Shown: positions 46,119-55,093 of the stretch, piece after piece
Layout of the letters: every line of letters starts with the position of its first letter
Position numbering within the stretch: the first letter of the stretch is position 1
Assembly (NCBI RefSeq): GCF_003364255.1
Contig: NZ_NXLR01000002.1
Span: forward strand, 142,007 to 206,006
Length of the DNA stretch: 64,000 nt
Direction of reading: 5' to 3'
Source of the DNA: Helicobacter marmotae
Lineage (GTDB): Bacteria; Campylobacterota; Campylobacteria; Campylobacterales; Helicobacteraceae
Program-made: the position numbers and the translations under genes
Notes under the pieces: generated by a model
Told to the model about the DNA's origin: nothing
The model's input: only the letters and a program-made list of their open reading frames with translations
The model's database searches: none

Positions 46119-46873
46119 AAGCCCTTATTCTCGCTGCTGGGCGCGGAAGCCGTATGGGAAGCCTAACAGATAGTAAGCCTAAGTGTTTAGTAGAGCTTTA
46201 TAATAAGCCACTTTTGCAATACCAAATCGAATCTTTGCTCCAAGCGGGGGTTAAAGACATAGGTATTGTGCGAGGCTATTGTGCCAAAAGCCTAGAGCCC
46301 TTTGTGCAAAAGTATCATTTGCACACTTATGAGAATCCACAATGGGCAGATACGAATATGGTGTATTCCTTGCTTTGTGCCAAGCCATATTTGCTTACCG
46401 CACAGGAGTGCATTATTAGCTATAGCGATATTTTCTACCAAAGTAGCGCTATCTTATCTCTCTCCCAAAATAGTGCTGATATAAGCATTTTATATGATAC
46501 GCAATGGCTAGCACTCTGGCGCGCTCGTTTTGCGAACCCTCTAAGCGATGCAGAAAGTTTTAGAGTGAAAAATGGCATTTTAGAAGAAATTGGCAATAAA
46601 GTAGAGGATATTCGCCTTATAGAGGGGCAATATATGGGGCTTTTGAAATTCACAAATAAGGGCTTAAAGGAGCTTTTTAGCCTGATAGATACGTTAAAGG
46701 GTATAGATATAGCCAAAATTGATAGCACAAGCCTTTTGCAGGAATGCCTTAAATATGGCTTTGCTATTACATGCGTGCCCTATAGTGGAATCTGGGGAGA
46801 GTGCGATAACCAAAGCGATGTAGCCCTATATGAAGCACTCTATCCCAATCTCGCAGATATTCATACTTTATAA
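46115..46873 (+). CDS. nucleotidyltransferase, CTP:phosphoglutamine cytidylyltransferase candidate (Cj1416-type)
   Basis: 252 residues. [24 protein letters not shown] is the signature of GT-A-fold NTP transferases. [15 protein letters not shown] and GQYMGLLKF match features I recall in Cj1416, which makes CDP-L-glutamine from L-glutamine phosphate and CTP. Related enzymes activate phosphonates or choline phosphate, so the substrate is not certain. The PEP mutase next door carries a separate HxGH-type nucleotidyltransferase domain, which frees this enzyme for phosphoglutamine. Confidence 0.75.
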   Translation: MKALILAAGRGSRMGSLTDSKPKCLVELYNKPLLQYQIESLLQAGVKDIGIVRGYCAKSLEPFVQKYHLHTYENPQWADTNMVYSLLCAKPYLLTAQECIISYSDIFYQSSAILSLSQNSADISILYDTQWLALWRARFANPLSDAESFRVKNGILEEIGNKVEDIRLIEGQYMGLLKFTNKGLKELFSLIDTLKGIDIAKIDSTSLLQECLKYGFAITCVPYSGIWGECDNQSDVALYEALYPNLADIHTL

Positions 46874-46884
46874 AAGGAGCAAAT

Positions 46885-48288
46885 ATGCAAAATAGTATTT
46901 CTTATCCCCCCCCCCCGTTAAATACCCACTTAAAGCCTAAGTCAAATATTGTATATGTCGCCATGGCGGCGGATTTAATCCACCCCGGGCATATTAATAT
47001 CCTAAAAATCGCACGCGATTATGCTAATGCCCTAGATAAGGCAAATACTGATTCTAGCCTGCCAAAGGCTGAAGTCGTGCTAGGGCTGCTTACAGATAAG
47101 GCTATAGCCTCCTATAAACGCCTGCCTTATATGAATTATGAGCAAAGAAAGGCAGTTGTGGAGAATTTAAGCTTAATAGATAGAGTAATTCCCCAAGAGA
47201 CGTTAAGCTATGAGGGGAATATCCGCGCTCTGCTGCCTCGCTATGTGGTGCATGGAGATGATTGGAAAAGTGGCACACAGACCAAAACAAGGCAAAATGT
47301 GATTGATACCTTGCAAGAGCTTGCTTGCGGGGAGCTTATCGAGCCACAATACACGCCGGGTATTAGCTCTACACAGCTTAATGCGGACGCTAGAGCCATT
47401 GGCATTAGCACAAATGCAAGGCTTTCTTTACTTGCTCGCCTTTTAGAGGCTAAGAAACCTTTGCGAATCTTAGAGACACATTCTGCTATATCTGCACTCA
47501 TTGCGCAAAATACAAGTGTTACTCATAATGGACAAACCGTAGAGTTTGATGGCTTTTGGAGCTCTTCGCTGACAGATTCTACATCTCGGGGTAAGCCAGA
47601 TATTGAAGCAGTGGAGTTAAGTAGCCGCTTAAATACGATTAATGAAATCTTTGAAGTAACCTCCAAACCGCTCATTTATGACGCAGATACAGGCGGGAAG
47701 CTAGAGCATTTTGTCTTTAGTGTGAGAAGCCTAGAGCGCACGGGGGTGAGTGCGGTGATTATTGAAGATAAAACGGGGCTAAAGAAAAATTCACTTCTAG
47801 GCAATGAAGTAGAGCAAACACAAGAAGATATACAAGAATTTTGCGACAAAATCACTGCGGGTAAGAGGGCACAAATCACCAAAGACTTTATGATTATCGC
47901 TCGGATAGAATCTTTAATCCTTGAAAAAGGGCAAGCAGACGCGCTTAAGCGGGCTTTTGCGTATGTGGAGGCGGGGGCTGATGGGATAATGATACACTCA
48001 AGGCAGAAGAGCCCTGATGAAGTGCTTGAATTTATAAAGGCTTTTCGCGCTAAGGATAGCAAAACGCCTATAGTGGTCGTGCCTACAAGTTTTAATGCTA
48101 TTAGGGCAGAGGAGTTAGCAGAAGCGGGGGCAAATATTGTCATTTATGCCAATCATCTACTACGTGCTTCATTTGTGGCTATGCAGAAAGTCGCTCAAGG
48201 TATCTTAGAGTATGATAGAAGCAAGGAAATAGAATCTTCTTGTATGAGTGTGAAAGATATACTCTCTTTAATACCCGGTACAATTTGA
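46885..48288 (+). CDS. phosphoenolpyruvate mutase with N-terminal cytidylyltransferase-like domain
   Basis: 467 residues. The C-terminal domain (about 190-467) has the PEP-mutase signatures YDADTGG (D266, D268) and [10 protein letters not shown] (294-303); PEP mutase makes phosphonopyruvate, the entry to nearly all natural phosphonates. The N-terminal domain (about 20-160) has HPGH (33-36) and resembles TagD-type cytidylyltransferases, so it could activate the final phosphonate with CTP. Start ATG has AAAGGAG upstream. Eleven Cs (46906-46916) at codons 8-11 keep the frame open now; slippage would abolish the whole protein. Confidence 0.85.
   Translation: MQNSISYPPPPLNTHLKPKSNIVYVAMAADLIHPGHINILKIARDYANALDKANTDSSLPKAEVVLGLLTDKAIASYKRLPYMNYEQRKAVVENLSLIDRVIPQETLSYEGNIRALLPRYVVHGDDWKSGTQTKTRQNVIDTLQELACGELIEPQYTPGISSTQLNADARAIGISTNARLSLLARLLEAKKPLRILETHSAISALIAQNTSVTHNGQTVEFDGFWSSSLTDSTSRGKPDIEAVELSSRLNTINEIFEVTSKPLIYDADTGGKLEHFVFSVRSLERTGVSAVIIEDKTGLKKNSLLGNEVEQTQEDIQEFCDKITAGKRAQITKDFMIIARIESLILEKGQADALKRAFAYVEAGADGIMIHSRQKSPDEVLEFIKAFRAKDSKTPIVVVPTSFNAIRAEELAEAGANIVIYANHLLRASFVAMQKVAQGILEYDRSKEIESSCMSVKDILSLIPGTI
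46906..46916. repeat. C11 homopolymer, tract T10
   Basis: Eleven Cs encode PPPP at codons 8-11 of the PEP mutase gene, followed by GTTAAAT as at T1, T3 and T6. The current length is in frame; 8 or 14 would also be. Confidence 0.9.
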
Positions 48289-48295
48289 GTATAAG

Positions 48296-48317
48296 GCATT
48301 TCTAGCACTAGAAATGC
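48296..48317. repeat. 22-base palindrome
   Basis: GCATTTCTAG-CA-CTAGAAATGC, a perfect 10-base stem with a 2-base centre, 7 bases after the PEP mutase stop. It lies before the phase-variable TylF-like gene and might act as a transcript stabiliser or weak attenuator. Confidence 0.5.
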
Positions 48318-48397
48318 TTAAGTGCTAATCCAAGCGCTAATAATGTGTCTCCTATTCATTTCGTGGATAGAATATACATTATTACAAAGGAGCAAAT

Positions 48398-49263
48398 ATG
48401 CAAATAGTGATTTTTGGAGCTGGAAATTGTGGGAGATTAATCGCCCAAGATTTAGTAAAAAATGCAGCAAATAAGATTGTGGCTTTTATAGATAATGACC
48501 CGCAAAAAGCAGGGGAGAGTGTGCTTTTAGATAAAGCAAGCCCCGGGGGGGGGGGGTAAAAATATATCCCTCTAATAAGCTAAAAGAAATAGCTTTTGAT
48601 AAAGTCATTGTAGGCACCTTTACGGGGTATTATGAAATAAGTAGCCAACTCCAAGAAATGGGCATAGCAAAAGAAAAGATTGATGTAAGCTATATTGAGT
48701 TAAGCGTACGTGCAAGGGTGGCATTTTTAGAGGATTTTGCAAAAGAGTGTGGCAATTTAGACGGGGCATGTGCAGAGTTAGGCGTGTATAGAGGTGACTT
48801 TGCTAGATATATTAATAGCTCTTTCCCGCATAAAAAGCTATATCTTTTTGATACTTTTGAGGGCTTTTGGGCACAAGATATAAGTAATGACTCACAAATG
48901 GCTAAGGCTTTAGGTAAAAGGCATTTTGCAAACACGAGTATAGATTTAGTGCTAGGTAAAATGCCTTATAGGGAGCAATGTGTAGTGAAAAAAGGTTGGT
49001 TCCCAGAGAGTAGTAAGGGAGTGGAGGAAGAGCATTTTTGCTTTGTGAATCTTGATGCAGATTTGTATGAGCCTATTTTAGCGGGGCTGGAGTTTTTCTA
49101 CCCGCGTATGGTGAGGGGTGGTGTGATTTTAGTCCATGAGTATTTTTCAGCAGGTTATGTGGGCGTGAAAGAGGCGGTTTTGGAATTTATCTCTAAGAAA
49201 GAGGGAAGTATTTATAAAATCCCCATTGGAGATAATTTGAGCATAGCGATTATTAAAACATAA
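48398..49263 (+). CDS. Rossmann / TylF-like methyltransferase fusion, frameshifted OFF at a G12 tract
   Basis: From ATG 48398 (AAAGGAG upstream) 53 residues are open: QIVIFGAGNCGRLIA is a Rossmann start. A stop follows the G12 tract at 48557. With 13 (or 10) Gs the frame joins the downstream one (VKIYPSNKLKEIAFDKV) and gives 288 residues. The C-terminal part (from about 105) is TylF/MycF-like: ELGVYRGDFARYI, YLFDTFEGFW and VNLDADLYEP, a SAM-dependent O-methyltransferase family. It probably methylates a sugar or a phosphonate ester. An internal ATG at 48658 could allow expression of the methyltransferase part alone. Confidence 0.72.
48545..48556. repeat. G12 homopolymer, tract T11
   Basis: Twelve Gs between the Rossmann and TylF-like parts. 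At n=12 a TAA follows directly (OFF). n=10 or 13 restores the frame. Confidence 0.9.
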
Positions 49264-49273
49264 AAGGAGCATT

Positions 49274-50587
49274 ATGCTAGATACACAAGCATTTGGGAAG
49301 TTTTTACAAAGTGTGGGATTAAAGGATTTTGTGGGCGTGCCTTGCTCATATCTTGCGCCTTTAATAAATTATGCGATTAATGAAAATGCCTTTATTATGG
49401 CAAATAATGAGGGCGACGCGGTGGCTATAGCAAGCGGCATAAGTTTGTGCGCTAAAGATTCTAAACAAACTCCGCCATTTATCTCCAAAAGACAAATTGA
49501 CATAGAGGGTAATGGCTGCAGTGATACATCACAGCCCCCGCCCTTATCGTCAAAAGCTGAATTAGGCTATGGCGTGGTGTTGATGCAAAATAGCGGCTTA
49601 AGCAATGCTCTAAGCCCTCTAACAAGCCTCAATCATACCTTTGATATTCCTATTTTGGGCTTTGTGTCTTTACGCGGGGAGAGAGATGAGAATGGTAAAA
49701 ACACAGATGAGCCTCAGCATGAGCTTTTAGGCGTGATTACTGATAAGCTTTTGCAAACCTGCGAGATAAGCTATATGTTTTTGGAGGCAGATTTGAGTGC
49801 CGCAAAAGAGCAGGTTTTAAGGGCATTAGAGATTTTGGATGGCGGGAAGAGTGTGTTTTTTATCGTGCGGGATAAAACATTTCAAAAAGTGGATTTACTT
49901 TACAATCCATTAAATTATACATTTCACAATAAAGATAAAGGAATTTTGCATGATATGCACACAGAGGAGAGTACTCCAAAGCCTCTAAGCTATAGCACTC
50001 GGCAAGAGGCTTTGGAGATTATCCAGTCTTTAGGTTTTAAGCACAAGGCGCTTTTATGCGCCACTACAGGCAAATGCGGAAGGGAGCTTTATGAGATTAA
50101 TGATACTCCAAATCAGCTTTATATGGTGGGCTCCATGGGCTGTGTGAGCGCCTTAAGCTTGGGTTTAAGCCTAAAAACAAAGCAAAAGGTCATTGCTATT
50201 GATGGGGATTCTGCCTTGCTTATGCGGCTAGGGACTTTAAGTACAAATGCCTACTACAGCAAGGATAGGGATAATTTCTGCCATATTTTGCTTGATAATC
50301 AAAGCCACGATAGCACAGGCGGGCAGTTTAATCTCTCTCCCTTTGTAGATTTTGTTTCAATAGCACTTAGTTGTGGCTATAGGCATGTGTTTAGAACGTA
50401 TGATTTACAGAGCTTTAAAAAGGCGCTTTCTTACTTTTTAAGCTCTAAAGAGAAGGGGGCTTATTTTATCTATCTGCGCATTGCTAAGGGGAGTAAGGCA
50501 AATTTAGGTCGTCCTAAGATTACCCCAAAGGAAGTGAGGGCAAGACTTATGCACTATATAGCAAAGCAAAAGGAAGAAGATGAATGA
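49274..50587 (+). CDS. phosphonopyruvate decarboxylase
   Basis: 437 residues. ThDP-dependent; makes phosphonoacetaldehyde, pulling the unfavourable PEP mutase reaction forward. Family markers are FVGVPCSYLAPLINY, NNEGDAVAIASG, the ThDP-binding IDGDSALLMRLG and LLDNQSHDSTGGQ. Length is slightly above the usual about 375-390 owing to a loop at about 70-100. AAAGGAG precedes the ATG. The stop region overlaps the alcohol dehydrogenase start by 8 bases, so the two are made together. Confidence 0.88.
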   Translation: MLDTQAFGKFLQSVGLKDFVGVPCSYLAPLINYAINENAFIMANNEGDAVAIASGISLCAKDSKQTPPFISKRQIDIEGNGCSDTSQPPPLSSKAELGYGVVLMQNSGLSNALSPLTSLNHTFDIPILGFVSLRGERDENGKNTDEPQHELLGVITDKLLQTCEISYMFLEADLSAAKEQVLRALEILDGGKSVFFIVRDKTFQKVDLLYNPLNYTFHNKDKGILHDMHTEESTPKPLSYSTRQEALEIIQSLGFKHKALLCATTGKCGRELYEINDTPNQLYMVGSMGCVSALSLGLSLKTKQKVIAIDGDSALLMRLGTLSTNAYYSKDRDNFCHILLDNQSHDSTGGQFNLSPFVDFVSIALSCGYRHVFRTYDLQSFKKALSYFLSSKEKGAYFIYLRIAKGSKANLGRPKITPKEVRARLMHYIAKQKEEDE

Positions 50588-51689
50588 ATTTACATATTTT
50601 AATCCGGTGAAAATACATTTTGATATGTCTTTAGAAGATGCCTTAGAGTATATAAAGGGCTTGCCATATCAACGATATTTGCTTGTTACCTCTAAAGGCT
50701 GGGTAAAGCGCCATATCGTTAAGCAAATACAAACAGCCTTGGGTGATAGGCTAAGCCATATAGTGGAGAATATCCCTCCTAATCCCGAGCTTTCATTTAT
50801 GCAGCATATTCATAAGCAGCAAGGGAACAGATTTGAGGCTATTATAGCCCTTGGTGGAGGCAGTGTGCTTGATAGTGCGAAGTTTTTATCTCTCTCTTGT
50901 GAGGTAAGTGCGCATAATGGCGAACTTTGCTTGCAAGAAAACAAAGAAGGAGGGGAGCTAAAGCCCATTTCACATATAGCACATTTAGAATCTAAGCCTA
51001 TTTTTTGCTTCCCTACTACTGCGGGCACAAGTAGTGAGCTTACCAAATGGGCGACTATTTGGGATAAGGCAGCAAATATAAAATATTCCCTTATGCATGA
51101 AGCTTTGTATGCAAAAGTTGCTTTTTATGACCAAAAGCTTTTTTCTTATATGCCTACTTCCATAGCTTTAGCTTCTGGGCTAGATACACTCTCTCATGCC
51201 TTAGAATCAATGTGGAATAAAAATGCCTCCCCTATATCCATACAGCACGCCCTTAAGGCTATAGAGCTTATTATCTCCTCCCTCCCGCTCTCAATTAATG
51301 CCCCATATTACACTTATGCACGCAAATGCGTTATGCTAGCAAGTATTTATGCAGGTTTGGCATTTTCACAAACGCAAACCGCACTAGCACATGCTATTAG
51401 CTATCCTATCACTATGCGCTTTAATATCCCACATGGCATAGCTTGCAGTTTTTCTCTGCCTATATTGCTTCGACATATCACAGATAAAGAAATAAATGAC
51501 ACTCTAAAGGTCTTTGCCCAACCCATAGATACGCTTTTTGCCAAACTTAATATCTCTTCTAATCCCAAAGATTATGGCTTAGATGCCTATTGTGTAGAGG
51601 AGATCTTTAAAACTCTCAATGCAAGGGCGCAAAATGCCCTTTTGGACATACCTGCGATTAAAAAGGAGTTTTTAGATTATGTGCGCTAG
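50580..51689 (+). CDS. iron-containing alcohol dehydrogenase, phosphonoacetaldehyde reductase candidate
   Basis: 369 residues. NAD-binding GGGSVLDSAKF, PTTAGTSSELTKWATIWD and the metal-ligand histidines in SHALESMWN and HGIACSF define the Fe-ADH family. In phosphonate clusters this family reduces phosphonoacetaldehyde to 2-hydroxyethylphosphonate. No 2-aminoethylphosphonate transaminase is present nearby, so hydroxyethylphosphonate is the predicted product (inference). It ends the plus-strand cluster. Confidence 0.82.
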   Translation: MNEFTYFNPVKIHFDMSLEDALEYIKGLPYQRYLLVTSKGWVKRHIVKQIQTALGDRLSHIVENIPPNPELSFMQHIHKQQGNRFEAIIALGGGSVLDSAKFLSLSCEVSAHNGELCLQENKEGGELKPISHIAHLESKPIFCFPTTAGTSSELTKWATIWDKAANIKYSLMHEALYAKVAFYDQKLFSYMPTSIALASGLDTLSHALESMWNKNASPISIQHALKAIELIISSLPLSINAPYYTYARKCVMLASIYAGLAFSQTQTALAHAISYPITMRFNIPHGIACSFSLPILLRHITDKEINDTLKVFAQPIDTLFAKLNISSNPKDYGLDAYCVEEIFKTLNARAQNALLDIPAIKKEFLDYVR

Positions 51690-51775
51690 GGCACATATAA
51701 TCATTTGCATATTGCTTATGTTTTGATAATATCGCGCTTTTGTTTGTTCAATCTTTTTTATATAAAGTGGGTTTT

Positions 51776-52945
51776 ATGGTAGATTCTAAGCTTTTTTATG
51801 CCGTTATATTATTAATTTGTATTGGCATAGTGATGTCATATTCTCTATCAGCTTATATTGTGAGCTTTTATAACTATTCTCCCTTTCATTTCTTTATCCG
51901 TCAATTTATCGCCGCCTCTCTTGGAATTTTGCTTATTTGGCTTATTTCACGCATTGATGTAGATATGTATTTTAAACGCATTGGTTTGTTGATTTTTATT
52001 GTTTCTATTATCCTTATGGTGGGTATGCACTTTCTTCCTCAAAGCTTTATTAGCTCCGCAGGGGGTGCGAAACGTTGGATTAGGCTGCCTTTGATTTCTT
52101 TAGCCCCTTCAGAGCTTTTTAAAATTGGTTTTGTGTATTTTCTTGCGTGGAGCTTTTCACGTAAATTTGTAAGTAATGTGCATTTATCCATTAAAGATGA
52201 GATTAAAATTTTCATACCCTATCTTGTGCTTTTTATTGTAGCAGTCGTGCTTATTGCTGTGCTACAAAATGATTTAGGTCAGGTAGTGCTTTTGGCATTA
52301 ACCTTAGGTGTAATGCTACTTTTTGCCGGAGGGAGTTTGCGCTTGCTTGGTGTGATCTTTTTATGCACGATTGGCACGGCATTTTTAGCTATTATCACAA
52401 GCCCGCATAGAATCTTACGTATCAAGTCGTGGTGGGCAAGCGCACAAGATTCTGTATTGGCTCTTTTACCGCAGGGCTGGGCTGAAAATCTCCGCGTGAG
52501 TGGCTTGCCTGAGCCCTATCAAATTTATCATGCTGCTAATGCTATCTCAAGCGGAGGATTCTTTGGCTCTGGGCTTGGGGAGGGCTTTATCAAGCTTGGG
52601 TTTTTAAGCGATGTGCATACAGATATTATCTTAGCTGGCATTACAGAAGAGTTGGGCTTTATAGGATTATTTGGGATTATAGGGCTCTTTGGCTACGTGC
52701 TTTTGCGCATTTTTCGCATTGCTAATCGCACTACTGATAAGACGCATTATCTTTTTTGCGTGGGTGTGGCACTTTTGCTGGGATTTTCATTAATTATTAA
52801 TGCCTTTGGCATTTCTGGTATTACGCCTGTTAAAGGTATTGCAGTACCATTTTTAAGTTATGGAGGCAGTTCGCTCATTGCCAATTGTATAGCTATTGGC
52901 TTAGTTTTGGCTATTTCTAAAAATATGACTGACAAAAAGGAGTAA
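51776..52945 (+). CDS. ftsW: septal peptidoglycan polymerase FtsW
   Basis: 389 residues from ATG 51776, close to the H. pylori FtsW length; an open frame extends 12 codons upstream. About ten membrane helices are visible. The SEDS signatures are GGAKRWIRL, SLAPSELFKIGFVYFLAW and GFFGSGLGEG, then GGSSLIANCIAIGL at the end. FtsW polymerises glycan strands at the division site, with FtsI. The distinction from RodA is by similarity; RodA would be less likely to have the GGAKRW start. Confidence 0.85.
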   Translation: MVDSKLFYAVILLICIGIVMSYSLSAYIVSFYNYSPFHFFIRQFIAASLGILLIWLISRIDVDMYFKRIGLLIFIVSIILMVGMHFLPQSFISSAGGAKRWIRLPLISLAPSELFKIGFVYFLAWSFSRKFVSNVHLSIKDEIKIFIPYLVLFIVAVVLIAVLQNDLGQVVLLALTLGVMLLFAGGSLRLLGVIFLCTIGTAFLAIITSPHRILRIKSWWASAQDSVLALLPQGWAENLRVSGLPEPYQIYHAANAISSGGFFGSGLGEGFIKLGFLSDVHTDIILAGITEELGFIGLFGIIGLFGYVLLRIFRIANRTTDKTHYLFCVGVALLLGFSLIINAFGISGITPVKGIAVPFLSYGGSSLIANCIAIGLVLAISKNMTDKKE

Positions 52946-52947
52946 AA

Positions 52948-53463
52948 ATGCGCTTTAATCGTGTATTATGGCTGGCTTTAGCTATTTCTTTAATTATTTT
53001 GGGAATTGTGTGTATTGCTAACCCCCTTGATACGATGCAATGGCTTGCTTATTTGGTTGGCTTTATTATGCTTTTTAGCGGTATTGGTGAGATTATCTAC
53101 TTTCTTCAAGCCCGCTATGGAATGATTTTATTTGATGGCATTCTCTCGTGTATTTTTGCCCTTGTATTGCTTTTTGGTGGGGAGGAGATTGCTCAAAACT
53201 TTATCCCCTTGCTTATTGCCTTATGGTTGATTTTTAAGGGTGTGCTATGGTGTATTCATGCTTACAAAATCGCCCCCTTTGTGGAATCTAACTTCAAAGC
53301 AGGCATTATGATTATGGGAGGGGTTTATATCGTGCTAGGGGTTTTATTTGTATTTTTCCCTGCAGTGCTTGCTACATTTATTAGCTTTATTTTAGGCATA
53401 GTGCTTATTCTTAGCGGTCTTGCAGGGCTGTATTTTTGGAATCTCACAAGAAATCTAAGATAA
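52948..53463 (+). CDS. HdeD/DUF308 membrane protein
   Basis: 171 residues with six hydrophobic segments. The pairwise pattern of short helices with conserved glycines (LIILGIVCIANPLDTMQWLAYLVGF in pieces, MIMGGVYIVLGVLFVFFP) fits the DUF308/HdeD family, linked to acid resistance in E. coli. It starts 2 bases after the ftsW stop, so it is probably co-transcribed. No direct functional evidence. Confidence 0.75.
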   Translation: MRFNRVLWLALAISLIILGIVCIANPLDTMQWLAYLVGFIMLFSGIGEIIYFLQARYGMILFDGILSCIFALVLLFGGEEIAQNFIPLLIALWLIFKGVLWCIHAYKIAPFVESNFKAGIMIMGGVYIVLGVLFVFFPAVLATFISFILGIVLILSGLAGLYFWNLTRNLR

Positions 53464-53479
53464 ATCCTAAAGACAATTT

Positions 53480-54154
53480 ATGGGATATGAGGTAATCCTC
53501 ACAGGAACTCGTGAAATACAAGGGGTCAAATGCCTTTTAACTAATAGCATAGAGTTTTTGCCTATTACCCATAATCTTCTTGGCATTGATGCCCTTGTCT
53601 TTACTTCATCTTATGCGATACATTCGCTTGCTAAGTCAAGTGAATCTTCCCCCCATTTAAGTGCTTGGAAGCATATACCAAGCTTTGTTATTAGCCCTAA
53701 AAGTGAGGAAGTGCTTAAGGGATATGGTGCTTGCGTGGAGTTTGTCGGTAAAAGTGGGGAGGGGAGGGCATTTGGAGAAGAGATTTGCCCGCTATTAAAA
53801 GGACGTAATGTGCTTTATTTGCGAGCTAAAAAGATTGTCTCCGGGCTAGATAATATATTTAAAGCATATGGCATTTCATTTGAGCAAGTCTTTGCGTATG
53901 AAAATATCTATCAAAAGCTCCCATCATCCTTAAAACCTAAACCTCATAGCATTATTATTTTCCCCTCTCCAAGTGCCTATCATAGCTTTGTAGAGAATTT
54001 TGGTTGGGATAGCCACTATAAAGCCCTAGCTTTAGGGCGTACTACATTTTCACATTTTGATAAGCATATTTGCGCCATCCTTAGCCCTCATGCAAGTTTT
54101 GGAGCTTCTATTGCATTTGCTAAAGAGCTCTCTTGTAGAGAGGAGCTAAAGTGA
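53480..54154 (+). CDS. hemD: uroporphyrinogen-III synthase
   Basis: 224 residues. Cyclises hydroxymethylbilane to uroporphyrinogen III. The family has low conservation; recognisable pieces are the DALVFTSSYAIHSL and VLYLRAKKIVSGL strands and the C-terminal IIIFPSPSAYHSF, where Ser and Tyr are typical. It begins 16 bases after the DUF308 gene. The substrate-producing hemC is at 62189 in the same window. Confidence 0.8.
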   Translation: MGYEVILTGTREIQGVKCLLTNSIEFLPITHNLLGIDALVFTSSYAIHSLAKSSESSPHLSAWKHIPSFVISPKSEEVLKGYGACVEFVGKSGEGRAFGEEICPLLKGRNVLYLRAKKIVSGLDNIFKAYGISFEQVFAYENIYQKLPSSLKPKPHSIIIFPSPSAYHSFVENFGWDSHYKALALGRTTFSHFDKHICAILSPHASFGASIAFAKELSCREELK

Positions 54155-54244
54155 TAAACTTTCTTTAATCTTACGCTCTATTTAGCTTTGAGTGTTACAA
54201 TCGTGGCTATCTTAAAGATCGATCTTAAAACAGGGAGTGAAACA

Positions 54245-55084
54245 ATGAGGTTACATTTTAATAAGCACTTGTGTGCGGGGGTTTTACTTGTTTGTGCGTC
54301 ATTGCTGTCTGCAAAAACCTATGCAACAGTTGATGGCAAAGCAATTACAGATAAAGATATGGAGATACTCAAGCAAAGTATCCCTAATTTTGATTATGCT
54401 AAGCTAAGTGAGCAGGAAAAAGATGCGCTCATTAATGAGCTTATTAACCGCCAACTTATCCTCAAAGCCGCCAAGCAAGAAAAGCTTGAAAACTCTAAGG
54501 AATACACAGATATTGTTAATAATATTAAAGACAATCTCCTTATTGATTTATGGACAAAAAAGCAAGCTGACAAGATTCAAGTCCCTAGCATTAATGACGC
54601 ACAAATCCGCAAGATTTATCAAGAAAATGAGGGGCTTTTTATTAATCAAGAAGGCAAGGCAAGGCATATCCTTGTAGATAATGAAGCAGAGGCAAAAAAT
54701 ATCATCAAAGAGCTTGATAAGGCTGCAAAAGGCAAGGTAGAGGCACGTTTTATTCAACTTGCTAATGAAAAATCCATAGATCCAGCTTCAAAACAGCAAA
54801 AAAATGGCGGTGATTTAGGTGTGTTTCAACGTTCTATGATGAACCCAGATTTTTCAAAAGCGGCTTTTGAGCTAAAACCGGGTACTTATACTAAAGAGCC
54901 TGTGCATACTTCTTTTGGTTATCACGTGATTTATCTTGAACGCAAGAGTGAGCCTAAAATTATCCCTTATAATGAAGCCAAAAAAAGCATTGAAAATGAA
55001 TTAAGAATGCAGAGTATCCAAGGCGGTATGATGCAAAAGATTCAAGAATTACGTCAAAAAGCTAAAATCGAAATTACAAAATAG
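54245..55084 (+). CDS. periplasmic peptidyl-prolyl cis-trans isomerase (parvulin, HP0175-like)
   Basis: 279 residues from ATG 54245, preceded by AGGGAG; a longer frame reaches 54188 but has no signal sequence pattern. Signal peptide about 1-20 (LLSAKTYA). An N-terminal SurA-like helical region is followed by a PpiC domain (about 145-245) with ARHILVDN, NGGDLGVFQ and TSFGYHVIYLE. The H. pylori homologue HP0175 is a secreted antigen and precedes fba (HP0176), as here. Confidence 0.9.
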   Translation: MRLHFNKHLCAGVLLVCASLLSAKTYATVDGKAITDKDMEILKQSIPNFDYAKLSEQEKDALINELINRQLILKAAKQEKLENSKEYTDIVNNIKDNLLIDLWTKKQADKIQVPSINDAQIRKIYQENEGLFINQEGKARHILVDNEAEAKNIIKELDKAAKGKVEARFIQLANEKSIDPASKQQKNGGDLGVFQRSMMNPDFSKAAFELKPGTYTKEPVHTSFGYHVIYLERKSEPKIIPYNEAKKSIENELRMQSIQGGMMQKIQELRQKAKIEITK

Positions 55085-55093
55085 GGAGAAAGC

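Noticed and set aside
50580..51689. alternative reading as a 2-aminoethylphosphonate transaminase
   Set aside because: The sequence has Fe-ADH metal and NAD motifs, not a PLP-lysine motif.
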